From positions 64,828,644 through 64,892,643 of the forward strand of contig CM063502.1 in NCBI GenBank assembly GCA_032207245.1: DNA of 64,000 nt. The letters run 5' to 3'. Source of the DNA: Pardosa pseudoannulata (lineage: Eukaryota; Arthropoda; Arachnida; Araneae; Lycosidae). The translations under genes were made by a program, and so were the position numbers. Below, one piece after another: positions 1-15,100 of this stretch. Under the pieces are notes generated by a model that worked only from the letters and a program-made list of their open reading frames with translations, had not been told where the DNA came from and made no database searches. Numbering within the stretch: position 1 is the first letter of the stretch; every line of letters starts with the position of its first letter.

Positions 1-3000
1 ATAATGAAGGGTCAGGATTGGTTTCGTCAGCTGATTTGATATAGAACACTATTGTCTACTTTTTTAATACACAAAGGCCAAAAACCGAGACCTATTAAAG
101 TCAATTCCAAACAATTATGACCATTCATACTGGCAGTGGGAATCAGCAGCATTCATAATGCACTGAACAAATTCCAGTACATATTCAGGTATTATTCAGC
201 ACCATTAAAAGTAAACAACTTTTTTTTAATTTAATTTCAGTTTAACAGAATGGAAAGAGAAGCTAACACTTTTCTAAATTTAAGTAAAAATTATAATAAA
301 ATGTTTAAGAGTTAAGATGAAATAAAGAAACAAAACAGAATGTCTATGATAATGATAAATTTTATTAAATATACTAAAGGTTAAGAGCCTAAAAATATTT
401 CTATAGATAGCTTCAGGATATTTTATTTTTTGTTTAATTAACAAAATGTGATAATTTTGTTTAGTTCCTTTGGGATACTTATATATTGTCTATGAAAAAA
501 CTATGTTATGAACCAATATTTTAGAGATAAAATGCTAAACAGGCTAAAATATTACTAATTAATGTCAGTAATTTTAAGACAATAATTGTAAATTAGGAAA
601 TACATATTTTTAGTATATTACACAACTGAAGAGTGATGAATAGGTATCCCACTAAAACATAACTGAACACCTAGACATTCAACTTTTAAAATTGGATTAA
701 AAATTCTACCATGTGATGACCAGAAATGAAAAAATAATCAGCATAGCCCATGGATGTCATAAAATGCAACCAAAGTAGGTATACAGTGTCTGGGGTCTAG
801 CTTGGCTATAACTGACCTAGCTGGGTATTTTGAGAGCTCAATATCAGAACCTAATCCTCTAGGTTGGAAGGTTAAGCATATAAGGCCAAACTACCTTCCA
901 CAATAAATAACTCAAGTTACAAAAACTGGATAAATCATGCAATATCTAAATTTAAACATGAGCTTGAAAACTGGTACAGGAAACCTATACACTACCATAG
1001 AAATGTGGTTGCTTTCACAAATTTAATCAATACTTTAATGGCATACAGGCTGGTGTATTTAGTGGTCCAGAAATGAAACAGTTGAGACAAAGAATAAATA
1101 ACAGCTTTAGAATATATTACAGCAGTATTAATTAATGCCACTAATTTTATAAATAAAGATAAAAGATACTGACTTTCTAGTCATAAGTCCATAAATATGC
1201 AATTTAAACTTGGGAGTAAGCATTATAATACTAGCTTAGTTTAAGTACATGGCTCCAGAGATGAAGAGGTAAAATTGAAGAAGGATGCATTTTACAACGT
1301 TTCAGAAAACCTATGAAGGTTGCCCTTGATCAAATTTTAATACCTACATATAAGTGGATAAAGTATAGTACTAAATGTGAACACCAATAAAATTAGTAAC
1401 AGAATAGCTGTCTGTTATCATTTATATTGGTAACAGACAATTAGTCATTCGTCACTCAGCAAACTTAAGTCGTTAGGAGTAAAATTTTCCAAATCAGAAT
1501 ATTCATAAGGTTATATATAGACCACCCATTTAGGCAAATTTCAACCAAATAGACCATGTTCTTGTTAAAATAGGAGACTATTCTAACTCTACACTAGAAA
1601 TTACAGAGGCACAATTATAAGCTCTAAACACATAACTTATGTTACATAAGCTTACGTATACCACAAAATATTTTTTTACCAAAATAGTCTAAGAAAAATA
1701 AGACAAGACACCACTAAACTTAAAAATCCAAAATCACATGAAGCTTATCAATCAAATGTAAAAATTAAGATATTAAATACAGGGATCTGGAAGAGAAAAA
1801 TCTAGGCATTAACATTAAAAACTAAAGCAATATTAAAGAAATTACTAAATAAGACCATGCAAATAGGATACTACCAAGAGAAAAGACCTTAAAAAGATGT
1901 AAATACTATGATGAAGTATTTAAAGAAATGAAAAAAAAAACTGATAACCTATAACTCTTTTGTTGTGTGCTCATTATGCCTCAGGAGTACATGAGACCAT
2001 GAGTTCTAAATTTAAAGGTACAGAAGTATAACTCATGATCAAAAGCATAAAGAGCTGAAAAAACAATATAAATAAATAAATAAAAAAAAGAACACAGACT
2101 GCTTTTAATAATTCAACGATACTAAATATCTTAGACAAAACAAATCAAAGAAATTATATAAATGAATCAATAACAGAAGAATGGATTTTAAAGCATGAAA
2201 ATTACACGCAAGAATGAAAATGTACAATTAACTAGCAGGGAATCAGAAATTCCAAACAGATAGAAATGCAATTTTTCAAACAGTTATTAGAGCATTTGAA
2301 AACTATACTGTATTAACTGAAAACATTACTAACAATGAAATGGAGGGTTTTAGTTGGCCATAAAAAAAGCCTAAATACTAAGAGATCAGTATGCTCTAAC
2401 AAACTAAATACAAATTGCTAAACACAGATGACTCTAAATTCCTAGAAACTATAAACAGGATTATGTAACAAGTCCATGAACTGGAAAGAAAGCTCCACCT
2501 GTCCAATACATAAGAAAAATTGTTGCAATTTGATAAATACAGTAGAGTTAACCTCAGTAACAACATACTATATCAACACCTTTATACAGATAAAATTGAG
2601 GGAAACTAACAATGTGGTTTTAGGACTGGCAGAATGACAATTACCAGATTCACCTTCTAGATAAATTTTAGAAAAAACTAAGGAATATATCATTAACAGT
2701 TTTCAGGTATTCATAAATTTTAACAGCCTATTACAGCATAATGAGGAAGAAATTGTTCACAGTACTGGAAGAATTAAGTATACCTCAAAAAGTAATTAAT
2801 ATGACTAAAGCAATTAAGAAATGTTGACTAGAAACAAAGTTCAAAACTAACTTTCTGACACTTGAAGTTACTGGGAGAATTCTATCCCAAAGAGAAGCCT
2901 TAAAATACATTCTATTCAGTAATACTAGAGATTTAGAATTGAGAAAAATATAATTTGAACTAGATCATCACAAATACTGCATTTATAGATATTAATATTA

Positions 3001-4067
3001 CTGAAAGAACTAACAAGATAGTGCATTAAGCTTTTATCCAATTAGGGGCTGCCACTAAAGACAGTAGATTTACTATCAAAGAATGTAATAACAATTGAAA
3101 TTTATAACTACTAATAATAATCATGACTATTCCTGTCTAAATGACAATGATTTTAAAGGAGTAGACCAATCTAAGCATATGGACAATCTAGACATAACAT
3201 GCTGACAAAGCATACCTAATAATGATGATGAATCTAGATTTGCAGAGAATAACAAATTGGAGCTGCTCAATAAGCATCATTAATATTTCTAGGGTTACCA
3301 CGAGAGTATATTTATATTTCAGCTCTTAGATATTTCCAATAATAAAATATAAACATTATAATAATGTATATAGCTGTATAGATCATTAATAACTAAGTCT
3401 GAAAAATGTTGCAACACTGATTAATCATCATGCTTAATGAACAACATTAATATTTCCATGTTTATTATGACGGTATGATTATTTTTTAGGTCTTTGACAT
3501 GTTTAGTAGTAAAAACTGGATGTTATATTAATATGTCTATAAAACACTTTAGAAACTAAGTATGAAAAATGTAGTCATTACATCATGATGATTTATATCA
3601 AACCTTCCATCATAAGACAAATTTACGTATGGCAATTATTATCACCCAGGATTAATACCTTAAAGGTTAATTCTAATGCTTCATTATTAGGAAATATACT
3701 AAATTTATCTAGAACAGATCATTTTAATTTTTCAAGAAATTGTTAAGGATAGAAACTTTAAGATATTCTGAGTGACAAATGAATGAAAAAAAAAAAAAAT
3801 TTCTAGAATAATAGAATATAGGCATAAATAAAAAACTGGGAAATAAATAAAATTGGAGAAAGGCTATACAAAAAGGTAGACTAGGAAAGAAAGAAAACTG
3901 TTGACCTCGAATTTATTTATGCATTTTTATTTAGGAAAATTGCAAGTTGATTTTTATTATATTTGAAAAATATTAAAAACATACCTGCTATATCTTTTAA
4001 GCTCTAAAAAAAATAAGAACATTAAAATAAAATAACAGGCTACTTTGCATGCTAAATAAACATTCAC
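1..4067. other. Intron of the SLC6 gene; no exon seen
   Basis: Very AT-rich sequence without a convincing open frame. I looked on the minus strand for TM8-TM12 exons and found none. It contains only short A- and T-runs. Confidence 0.6.
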
Positions 4068-4180
4068 CTGAGTATCTAAGCCAACTGCAAACACCATGAA
4101 GAAAAAAAGATATGCCCATACTTCTGGAAAAGGCAACAAGGATATTGCATGAGGGTAAACAATAAAAGCTAGACCAGGTC
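4068..4180 (-). CDS. SLC6 gene, coding exon 8 (EL4/TM8 start, residues 408-445); last exon in window
   Basis: A 113-bp exon, phase 1 in and phase 0 out, acceptor TTTATAG and donor GTGAAT. It encodes [13 protein letters not shown], then [13 protein letters not shown] and GLDTQ, the conserved entry to TM8. No further exon of the family (TM8-TM12) could be recognised between 1 and 4067, so the gene continues beyond the left edge. Confidence 0.92.
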
Positions 4181-6123
4181 CTATAAAATAGAAATATCAA
4201 GTTTTAACAGCTATTAAAAAGCATTGAATTACAAAACTTCTTTTGCATTAAACTGTTTGCATGTAAAAGTTGAGATTATAAATTCCAGATGTACTGAAAT
4301 ATATAACAAATTACTAATGTGCAGAATAAAATAAATATGAACTTTTGTTTCTTCTATAAAAGAAAAAAAAAACAAGAACTCAAAAATTACAAAAAAGTTT
4401 CATAATTTGTTTTACAAGTGTAATAACTGCCAAGCTATTTAAAATTTACAAAATACATATTGTTGTAAGATACAGGTTCTGATTTAGAATTATTATACAC
4501 AAGTAGAAGTCAACTCATTTAAAAACCCTTCTTAACACTATAAAACAGTTCAGAAGACACTAAAATAACCAAGATTGCAAACTTCAAATAACCACAAAAA
4601 CACTCAGCTTATAGGCCACAAATGTCAGCCTTCAGCCTACACTAAATAAGTAATAATATCTTTGTTACTAATCAGAACAAGGCCTTACATAAATCATATT
4701 GCAGTTACTGTGATTGTGGAAAGTTCCTTTGAAAGTTTCTGGAGCAAGTGTAGCACATTCTGGAATATATTGCTTCTACAGCTCTTCTAAATTTTTGTTC
4801 GGCATATAAGGATTTTATACGCAAAACTTACCATATAAGAGATAAGTTGTCAAGTATGGAAACCATGTCATACCTCCAGAGACTTTAGAAATGTAGGGAG
4901 AAAATTTAATTGAATAACTTCACTGCTGAACCAGTACAATTAACCACAAGAAATTATTTTAAGCGATTCTTTTGGGAAATTGCCTTTACAAATATAAGAC
5001 TTGTAACAATATTACAAACAAAAATATTTTATAGCTGCAAAACTCTGTAAATTCTAATGCTCTAACAATTCTATATTTCTAAAAGAGGGAATAAATCAAA
5101 ACAAAGGTATTTTCATTTTTTAATGCTAATTAATGTTTCATATCTTTCTTAGGAAAGCAAAATGTATCCAGTAATTAATTTAATACTTATTCATTACTAT
5201 TACATAAAAAACAATGCAATAAAATAAAGGACTTTCAATACAAACTTAAGTAACAATAAATTTTGAATTGTAAACACTAATATTAAATTCAAGGATATTA
5301 AAGGCCAATACATATCTAGACAATTTACCTAGGTGTTTATTTTAAATTAATTCTATTCATATTAAGGATTATGATATATATGTGTATATATTGATTGGGT
5401 ATACTATTAAATAAAAAAAACTTACTGTTTTTAAAATTTTATAAATAAAAAAATTAAAAATTTAATTCTAATTTTGAAAATTTTAATCATAAAAGTATTT
5501 TATGCATTTTGCATAAAATGCTTAATTTGAATATCTATATTACGTAAACAAGTTAAAAATATTTTTTCTGATCTGTCTGAAAAAAGTTTAGCCTTATTTT
5601 AGTGATAACAAGAGCTAGATGAATGATAATAAAAACTAAAATGAATGAGAGGATATCATAGTCCCCCCCCCCAAAAAAAAAAAAAAAAAAAAAAAACACT
5701 TTTAAGTTGTGGTTTAAACAATCTGAATCAAATACAGATATATTAAATCAGAATTTCAATTCTCACAGAAATTATCTCTTTTTATCCTATTTTCATCACT
5801 TGAAAATTAGTATTTTGTTCTTTTTTTCAACTACTCAATGTTTAAGTATTTACTTAAGTCCAGGATAAGTACCTAAAAATATTTATTAACATTCTGGGCA
5901 TTTACTTTCCCCATATGATTAACTGGAAATATAAAAAACTCATATTAGCAATCATATTTAAAATGCTTCAATTATACTATTCTTACAAAAAAAAATTTTT
6001 TTTTATGTAGTATATGCTTTAAACCAATTTTCAGTAAGTTGTTATTATTATTAGTTTGTTTTATTATAAGTTTGTAGCTATAGGCATTACAGCTATATAA
6101 TACATCTTATGAAATTTCTCTAG

Positions 6124-6177
<54 letters not shown>

Positions 6178-9100
6178 AAAACTGTACAAAATTTTTTAGC
6201 TAAAATTTGTCATTTAAAATATGTTTGTAAAAGAAAGTAAAATGCTTGATTTCTATATTAAAATAATCATGCCACTAGTGCATAATAAGGCATGCATGCA
6301 CGTATACATACACTTTCTCCTATTTATGCGAGTCCGGAAAATATTTAACTAATTGAATTATTATAAAGTTATACTATAATCATTAATAAGAGTTTTGTCC
6401 TAATTTATACACTAGTTTAAGAAATGAAGTTAGTACAACAATTTACAAAAGTTAAAAACAATAAATACATAAAATCCTTTTATATCAAACAGCACTGTCA
6501 AGTACTGAAAGCTTTTAGCTTAATTATTTCAATTGTATAATATTTTTATAAAATTTAATTCAATATATTTTTACACAACAGATACATAGTATTGCATAGA
6601 AAATATAACTCTCCAGATATTTTATCAAAAATTTTTATTTCAAGCTTTAAAAATTGAAAAAGTATTCACTTAAAATTTAAGTATTTATTTACCTTGTTGA
6701 ACTACATCTTCAACACTTTTACCAGTTTCATGAGCCATAAATCCAATAACAGAAAACACAACAAACCCAGCAAGAACACTTGTTGCACAGTTGATGATTG
6801 GAACTACAATTGAATCTCTGTAAAAAATATTAAATTTGTTTGCATAAATAGTAAGAGGCCTTACCTACAGAGAATTAAACAATTTAACTTGCAGCAAAAG
6901 TATTTCATAAAATATTTCTGGCAGATACTTTTTTCATTTTCAAATTAAGATATTTGTTGAAAATATCTTATTTATTCCATGATAACAATGCTATTTTTAA
7001 TGATTTTGATCTACTTTAATTTTTATAAGAATCACATAGTTCATGCAATTTTCTTTCCCAAATTCTTTTGCTGTTCATCTTATGTCACTTATAAACAGTT
7101 ATAACAATAATTAAATAAACAGTGTGACCGAAAAACTCAACCAAACATCCAGTGTTTTGAAACTGGAAGTTATTTATAAATTTTAAATTCTAAAGATATT
7201 ATTTTTTATATGGTGCAAATATTGTTACCCCATTTGAAACTAATAGCCATACAATGATAGGTGGTATTACAAGGTTTCTAACATATTTTTACTTCAATAA
7301 AAGGAGAAAAAGTCAATTTTTAGTCTAAAAAAGTGGCTTAGAGATAGTATTTTTAAATTTAAAAAAGGACTTAGTAGGACCACTTACACAAATTGAAAGG
7401 GTAAAATATTAAAAATGTAAAAGTTGTTTTTAAATACTATGCTAAGAGGTCACCTGTAATAAAGTTTTTCCTTAACAGACTGTATACTATAAATTATACA
7501 ATACAGTGTACTTAGATGTGGCTAATAACATTCAAACATCTTTTAACAAGATGAAAAGTGCACAATATTTTGCATTTACTTCAAAGTTCAAAGGCATAAT
7601 CATAGTATGCCTATGATCATGCTTTTGGTAAGTTCCTTGTAAGCTTCTAGGTACTCCATTGTAGTATATATATTAGTATTTTCTGATTAAATGGAAGATT
7701 AATCAGAATGATTAATTAAGCATTAAGATGGAAAAAATAATTGTAATTTACAATTTTAACATTAAATTAATAATAAAGCTGGATATCAGTCTTAAAATTA
7801 GAAAATAATTATTTTTGAGATAAAATTAAATTGCATTATAAGAACAAAAATTTACTTAAGAACATTTACGATGAAAATTAAAATTCTCATACACATAAGT
7901 ACTTTTGATTAAGCTTGCTTGAAAGAATTTGTTACTTGGAACAATAAAAAATCCTTAGCAGTTGAATGAGTATAGTGAAAATTTGAAAAATTATATGTAC
8001 AACTACCAGGCCTAAATTTTGTGTGTGTGTGTGTGTGTGTGTATGTGCATGTCAGAGAGAGAGCTAATATGAACACATGTGTATATATTAATAACAGGGA
8101 TTCACTCCCTCTATTTCTTTTTACTCTTTCATTAGTTAGCTTTATAACACTAATTATATCTTAATTTGAATTCCCAGTTTTGGACAATATTATATATATT
8201 TTAATTGATGACAATCAAAAGAATACAAAAAATTAGTTTTCGAAACCAGAGAAACACCTTCAGTATAAAGGAGAAGAAATAACATTTTTTTCTACTTAGT
8301 AATTTATATGAAATATATACATAATTATTTATTGAGCCCATAATTAACACTAATAATTCTACGTTAACTTTGAGCATACAGATCAAATCAGAATGATTCT
8401 GTCTGCATTTATGATTATAAGCCCTAATTTTTAAATATAAATTTTAGTTCAAATGTGGCTTATAATACTTTCTTTTTTTGTACTTGGTTTGGGTTTAGAA
8501 TGCTTTGCTCATTTTTTTTAATATAGCACAATGAATAATTAGACTGGAATGTACTGCATAAAACCAATTCTGAATGACTATGAACCATCTGCAATCTTCA
8601 ACTTAAACAGTCCTGCCAACAGTGGTATTCAAACCCACACCCAGATTCTACACCCAGAAGGCAACATGCTACCTATTCAGCCACTGCCCAGTTGTTTGAG
8701 ATTCATAACAAATAATTAGGTAAAATAAGAGTGACATTGATTCTTTCTAGACACCAATTATTATTTTTTTTAATTAGCAAAAAATATTCAGAAATAGAAT
8801 TTAATTTTAACTAGTGCATATTCAGACCATAAGTTTTTTTATGAAGGGCAAAAATATCTCTACAAATTTTAATGAAACATACAGTACCATGTGGCATATT
8901 CCCTCAGTATGACGCAAGTTTTTGAAATACCTCCTCTTAAATGCTTGCCACTTATGCTCCTCCCCCCCCTCTTTTACTGAATCATTTAATGTGGCTGCCT
9001 CTCTGCATCATGCAATTGGTATCACAATGAGACTATGGCATATATTTTGTACAGAACTAACACAATTTAATAATTTAAAAAGCAAAGTAAAATATGGTAA

Positions 9101-12100
9101 CAGAGAATATTTGCAGCCCACTGATCCAATAGAGATATTCTCTACAAGAGTTATTTTAAATAAGATAAATAAATTTATGTTTGTAATGTACATGTGACAA
9201 TTATGGGAACAAAATATATGATATCTAATATTCAATTAAAACCCAAAATTCTGAAAAAATGAAACATTTCTATCACTCTGCAGCAGATACAAGATACATA
9301 GAGAAGCATTATCTAACTTTTATCTTAGTTCACTGGCCATTTCTGGGGCCAAAGAAGCAAAGGAATTAAAGAGGTGATTAATGCTATTAATAATTAAATT
9401 GATAAAGCATTGCAAAATAAGACTATATTTTTAATGCAATAAAAACATATGAAAAATATTTCTAATACTATTTTTAATGCAAAGCACATGAAAAATCTAA
9501 TGAGAAATTTTAAGATACAATTGTTAGAAATCTTTTAACAAAAATCTTTAAATGTGTTTTTCTCAAAACTTTTTTTTTTTCAATGAAAATCCCGACAACT
9601 TTCATATTTCACTTAATAATAAAACTAATTTGAAGCAAATTTCAGTTATTTTATGTTCTGATGTTTCAAAAGGTTTCATAAAGATTAAGGTCTTTGTTTA
9701 TTTATAATATAAGGCTACTTTAGTCAGGTGAAGATTGAAGAACCTGTTAAAATGTTCATCCCATTGAAACACACAACTGTCAGTATTTTTTTTTTTCATT
9801 TTAACATTTTACTTATATTTATAGGTAATTTAGATATGAATGTTATGGGCATCTTGTCTGTAGAAGAAATATGCATGGTATCAGAATTCTACAAAGAGTA
9901 TCATTTGTTTAGATTAAACTGCAATTACTCAGAATTAACTGATTTATTAAAGCAGTATGAAATTTATATGTTTTTATTACTATTTATATTAATATTCCCT
10001 ACTTTGCTTGAAAACATACAAAAAAATTATAGACTTTAAAAAAACTAATGTTTGCTAAAGTAAACCAAAAAGGTAAGGTAAGGTTTGGTTTGGAGCGCTA
10101 CAGTCTACTGTTTTGCTTGTGAGGGCTAATGAGACCTAAAAGGAAAGGATATAACAACTTTTCAACACTTAGATTAGAAAAAAGTGTTAAAACACTCCTT
10201 CCCCTCCCCCCAGTCTTCATCAAGAGTGTAATTTTTCCGCAAACTCTTTCCCACCAATAAATCAGGAAAAAAGAGAATGTAGAGTATTAACTCATCAAGG
10301 GGAAACCTCTCATCTAAACTAGAAAGTTAAATCCCAAGCCTGCTTCAATGAAATCCTTAAGATTTATTAAGAAGACACTTCTGTATGCTTTAATATTTTA
10401 AAATATGAATTCTCTAACTTAGTTCAAAATCTCTACCTTCCTCCCTCCCTCTCAACACACACACATTCACATATATTTGTATACATTTGTTTATTATACC
10501 AATCCTCAGAGTTTGTCAAAATCATCAAGTGTTGTACATATATCCTTTGATACCATACGAAAAGGAATATTGTCAATATTAAAATCCTCTGTATTAACCC
10601 TATCACATGATACTACCACTTGTGAATACTTAACTATTAACATAAAATATATTTTTCCACTGACAAGGATTGTATTAAGTATTATGTAAATGTGTATGTA
10701 TGTAAATTATAATGAATGTATTACATTAGCTTCCCCTACCTTTTAGAGTTCACCTGTTGCCCTTGAGAAAAATAGCACCTGGTAAAAAAAAAGAATGCAG
10801 CTTTTGTGTACCAAATCTGCATTCCCCATTATCCAGTAAAGGATTTTGTTTGAAAGCGCAAAGATTATTCATATATGAACTAACTTTCCATAATCCTGCT
10901 TTAAAAATACACAAGGTACAGAGAGAGCGTCTTCAGATTTAGTTTTAAGAGTAACCAAAAATGAATTCTAAATGCCTCTGAGAATCTTTTTACCGATAAG
11001 AGCTGTTAACTTTAACTTTGGAATAATATTAAGCCTCCAGCAATGACTGTCCAAACAAAGAAATGAGTCAAGGCTGTTTTGAAGGTCCTGACTGCCCTTT
11101 TACAGCATCACTTAGCTGAAAATGTTACAGTATATATAAATTGTGTATGTTTCGAAATCACAATGAGTAACTAAGCTATTGAGTAATAAAATTTTAAAAT
11201 TACCTGTAAACATTATTGCTGAATTTGTTGTAGCTTGCCATGGTTAATAAAGCACCCCATCCAGCTCCAACAGAATAAAAAATTTGAGTTGCAGCATCTC
11301 CCCATACCTGAGAATGTTTTATAAAAATGAATACTACTAACTATAACTAGACATAATAAAAAATTAGGGTATTGATAGGTGATCTAAACCTCCAGATGAT
11401 TAGCTGTTTCTTAGATGGTACCACTGAAACATTATATTGAAATATGGAAATAAATACGAATAATAAATAAATGGAATTAATTTAAGAATAAATGAGGTGA
11501 CTGAAGTTTGGATATAAAGCTTTTTTTTTCTTTTTTAAATCTGTAGTTATATGAAAGGTTAGTAAAGTGCAGAGAATAAATTAACATTTATAGAGTGCTT
11601 TCATCTACTTTGTATTTTGTACATTGAGAATTTGTAGTGTCATGCACATATGAATGGTAGAGAACTATAGTTAGATATAAAATATTTCAGAAGAAAGGGG
11701 ACAACTAATATGTTAAGCATCCAGCATAATTTCTATCTCATGCAATAAAGTACTACTGCCAGAAAATAGTGTAGATGTAGACATTGCATTCAAATTAGTG
11801 CCACTAACAATTAAGCTATTGGTTGATTGTTTCAAGAAGATGCAAACTCCATCTAATCTGTTAATATAAGATGAAGTCCTGCTAGGCTGTAGCCAGAGGT
11901 TGCTAAGTCAACATATGTATTATATTATGCCTTTCCTTGTTTAGAATGCTTTTAGTTTATTTTTCAAGAAATAAATATTAAAACTTAGGCTTTTTTTTAA
12001 CCACCCACATTCTTCCACTGACTCCGCTAAGTTCAAATTACTTTTTGTATAAGATATAACAATGTTTTACTATTAAAGCAGTACCTTAAAAAGTAAAGTA

Positions 12101-15100
12101 TATATTCCTAAAACATTTCATTTGTTCTTTTTACATAAGGATAAATATTGATATATGATAAGTACTACACACAACTATGCATTACACTTATCAAAATACT
12201 GATTCTAGTTTTATTAAAACAAAGCATAAAAAAAGAACTTTTATCAAAAGCACTCCAGTTTTGGAACTCTCACTTATCTAAAAAAATTTAATTAAAAAAA
12301 ACTGCTTACATTTAATTTTGACAAGTCAGCAATATAAATATTTTAAAGGTACATAGTGTCTTTCTTAATCACCAAATTTATTCAATTCAGTGCCTATAAA
12401 AGAAATGATATACCAACATTGTAAAGAAAGTTTGAAGAAATTCAGTTATGTGACATTAAAACCTTTGCCTAAATTAACAAACTTTTATAGTCCACGTCTG
12501 ACACAAGAACAACTGATTTCAATAGCACTGTACACAAAATGACTAACTAAACTGGTAGATCACCAACTACATCAATACCAAAATTTGTTAAGAAAATGAA
12601 ATAAATTTGTTCTTAGCAACATAAAAAAAAAATATATCCTGCAATGGTACAGACATCTTATAATTAAACAGAAAGCAAAGAAACATTTTAATGTAACTAA
12701 GCAATTATTAAAATAATTATACTTTCAAATACAAGGTTATAAAGTATGATTTGATTTATTAGCAACTAAAGATAAACTATTTTGTAACATTACTACTGTG
12801 AAATAACTCAATGACAATTATTTCTTACAATATCAGCACACACAGTAAAACCTTACAATTTTCTCCATATTTTTACAAGTATACAAATTACTTTCATACA
12901 GCTTACTCATGTATGGATTTTCTTGGCTTTTAAAGTAAAAAAATGCTACTATAATTTAGGGTAGGTAAGATGTCACAGTGTATATGAATGATAATTAATA
13001 AAAAGAAAAATAGAAGTTCAACAGATTATTGACTCAACAGCTTTTAATCTTAATTTTTTAATAACTACTTTTGTTTGAAGGAAAATTTTAACTGGTGACA
13101 CTGATAATATCTAATGTATTATCTATTTTTGTAAATAGTCTTCCAAAACAGGACAGGCTATGGCACTATGTCTCACAAAATAAAGTAGTCTTAGGTCTCA
13201 GTATACCATTTCCTAAATCAGCCGTGACATTTTAATAAGAATAGTATTGGTTGATAATATACAGTACACTATATCAGGTTGAAACTGTACGGAATGAAAA
13301 ATTCCTGAATAAATTGTGCAATAAATGCACATGAAAAATGTTTGGTGAAAAAATTATATTTGAATTGGTAAGAGGAAAAATAAAATTCATTCAGATAAGC
13401 CATACCAGTAGATAGGACAAAGAAGTTAAATTTCATCTCTTAAACATGTATAAGCTGCAGTTTATCAACCTGAAATTATAGGGACTAATAATTTCATCTA
13501 ATTATAGTAGAAATGGAATTGCAAATTGAAGTTCACTTCTCCTTTACATTTTTAGCAAAAATAACTAAAAATTTAAATATTATGATCACTAATTTTTCTA
13601 TTATATTACTTTTAGATTATTTAGATATTGTAAACATAATAAAAATATTAATACTATTAAAAAAAAAGTACACAAGTAAAGTATCAAAGTATATACTTCA
13701 TCAAAGTTTAAAATACATATCATATAAGATTTTACCTTAAATGTTAAAAGTGTTCGCCACTGAGGTTTCAAATAGTATGTAATACCTTCCCATGCACCTG
13801 GTAATGTAAGGCCTCTTACCAATAAACACATAAGTACCAGATATGGAAATGTAGCAGTAATATAAACAACCTGTAAAAAACATTAAGAATAATATCACTT
13901 GAGTAATTTTTTTCTAACATCCTTCAAAATTTTCAGATAATCAAAATTTCAGTTTAAAAATATCTTTAAATATTAAATACTATAGTTTATTAGGCAGTTT
14001 TAAATCTTATGGGAAACACATTTTACATATTTCTTCAAACTATATCTATCTTGACTCTTTTCAAACATATTTAAATAACATAAACTGAATATTCATGCTG
14101 AATTTTAAGAGAAAAATTATCTTTTCTGGTATTAAGAGTTAAATTTTTATTTATTAAATTTAACAGCATTAAAAATATATATTCTACGAATATGCATCAC
14201 ACTAATCAAACAGTGCAAAAAGTTTGATATCACATTTCTTAATTTATATTTGTAAATTGAATTCTCTTACAGAAAAAAAAACCCCACCAAAAAAGCATAC
14301 AATCCAAAGAATATTATTTTATAATTTAAAAAGCAACAAAAAAAAAAACATTTTTACTGGTAGAAGCACAGAAAAATTTTAATTTATTATAATATAATGA
14401 CCAGGATTTAATTGTCAAGAACACATCTAGGTGGACCCCACAAATAAATGTATTCATTTTATTTATTGGGTGGGCAGAAAGGTGAACTCAGAACTTAATT
14501 AAAAATATTATTTTAAGTTATAATTTCAGGTTATTATGTGGTATTATATTTATTTTGCAAATTTTATTCTGTACTATAACATTTTAAAAATGCAAACTCA
14601 AATTAAAACATGTATTACATATTGTCAATCCCAGAAAAGTAGTATCCCAAAATTCCTAGAAGTTCCTGGATCAAATAATTTTTAATTGCAAATTTTTAAA
14701 ATTGCCTGAAGTAATCTCCCAACTTCCATCTTAAAAAATATTAATAGATCTAAGATTTTTAAAGACAATACTTTTTAAGGCTATTTTTAGTTTAGTTTTT
14801 GGGTTATTATATAAATTTTATTTTTATGATAAATTAGTTTAAAAATAATTTGTTTATTGTGTTTTCAGAGCAAAGATATATATACCATTATATAACAGCA
14901 AGAGTTCTTTTTGTTACTTTAAAGTAAAAACAAGATTTCTAAAGTAGTTTATGCCATGGGCTAAACTTCTAATAGAATAATAGTTATTCTTAGACATGGT
15001 TCCCACTCTTTTACTTCTGAAAATTTCAAGCACTTTTCAATGACTTTTCCAAAACCTGATATTTTTTTCAAGCACCTCTTTGATATGCTGTTCATAATTG

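Noticed and set aside
9728..10039. 103-codon open frame in intron 6
   Set aside because: AT-rich, hydrophobic by composition, no splice context or family motif; it lies within an intron of the opposite-strand gene.
13601..13831. 76-codon frame overlapping exon 5
   Set aside because: It contains the true exon 5 text but reads on into the intron; the splice-defined exon replaces it.
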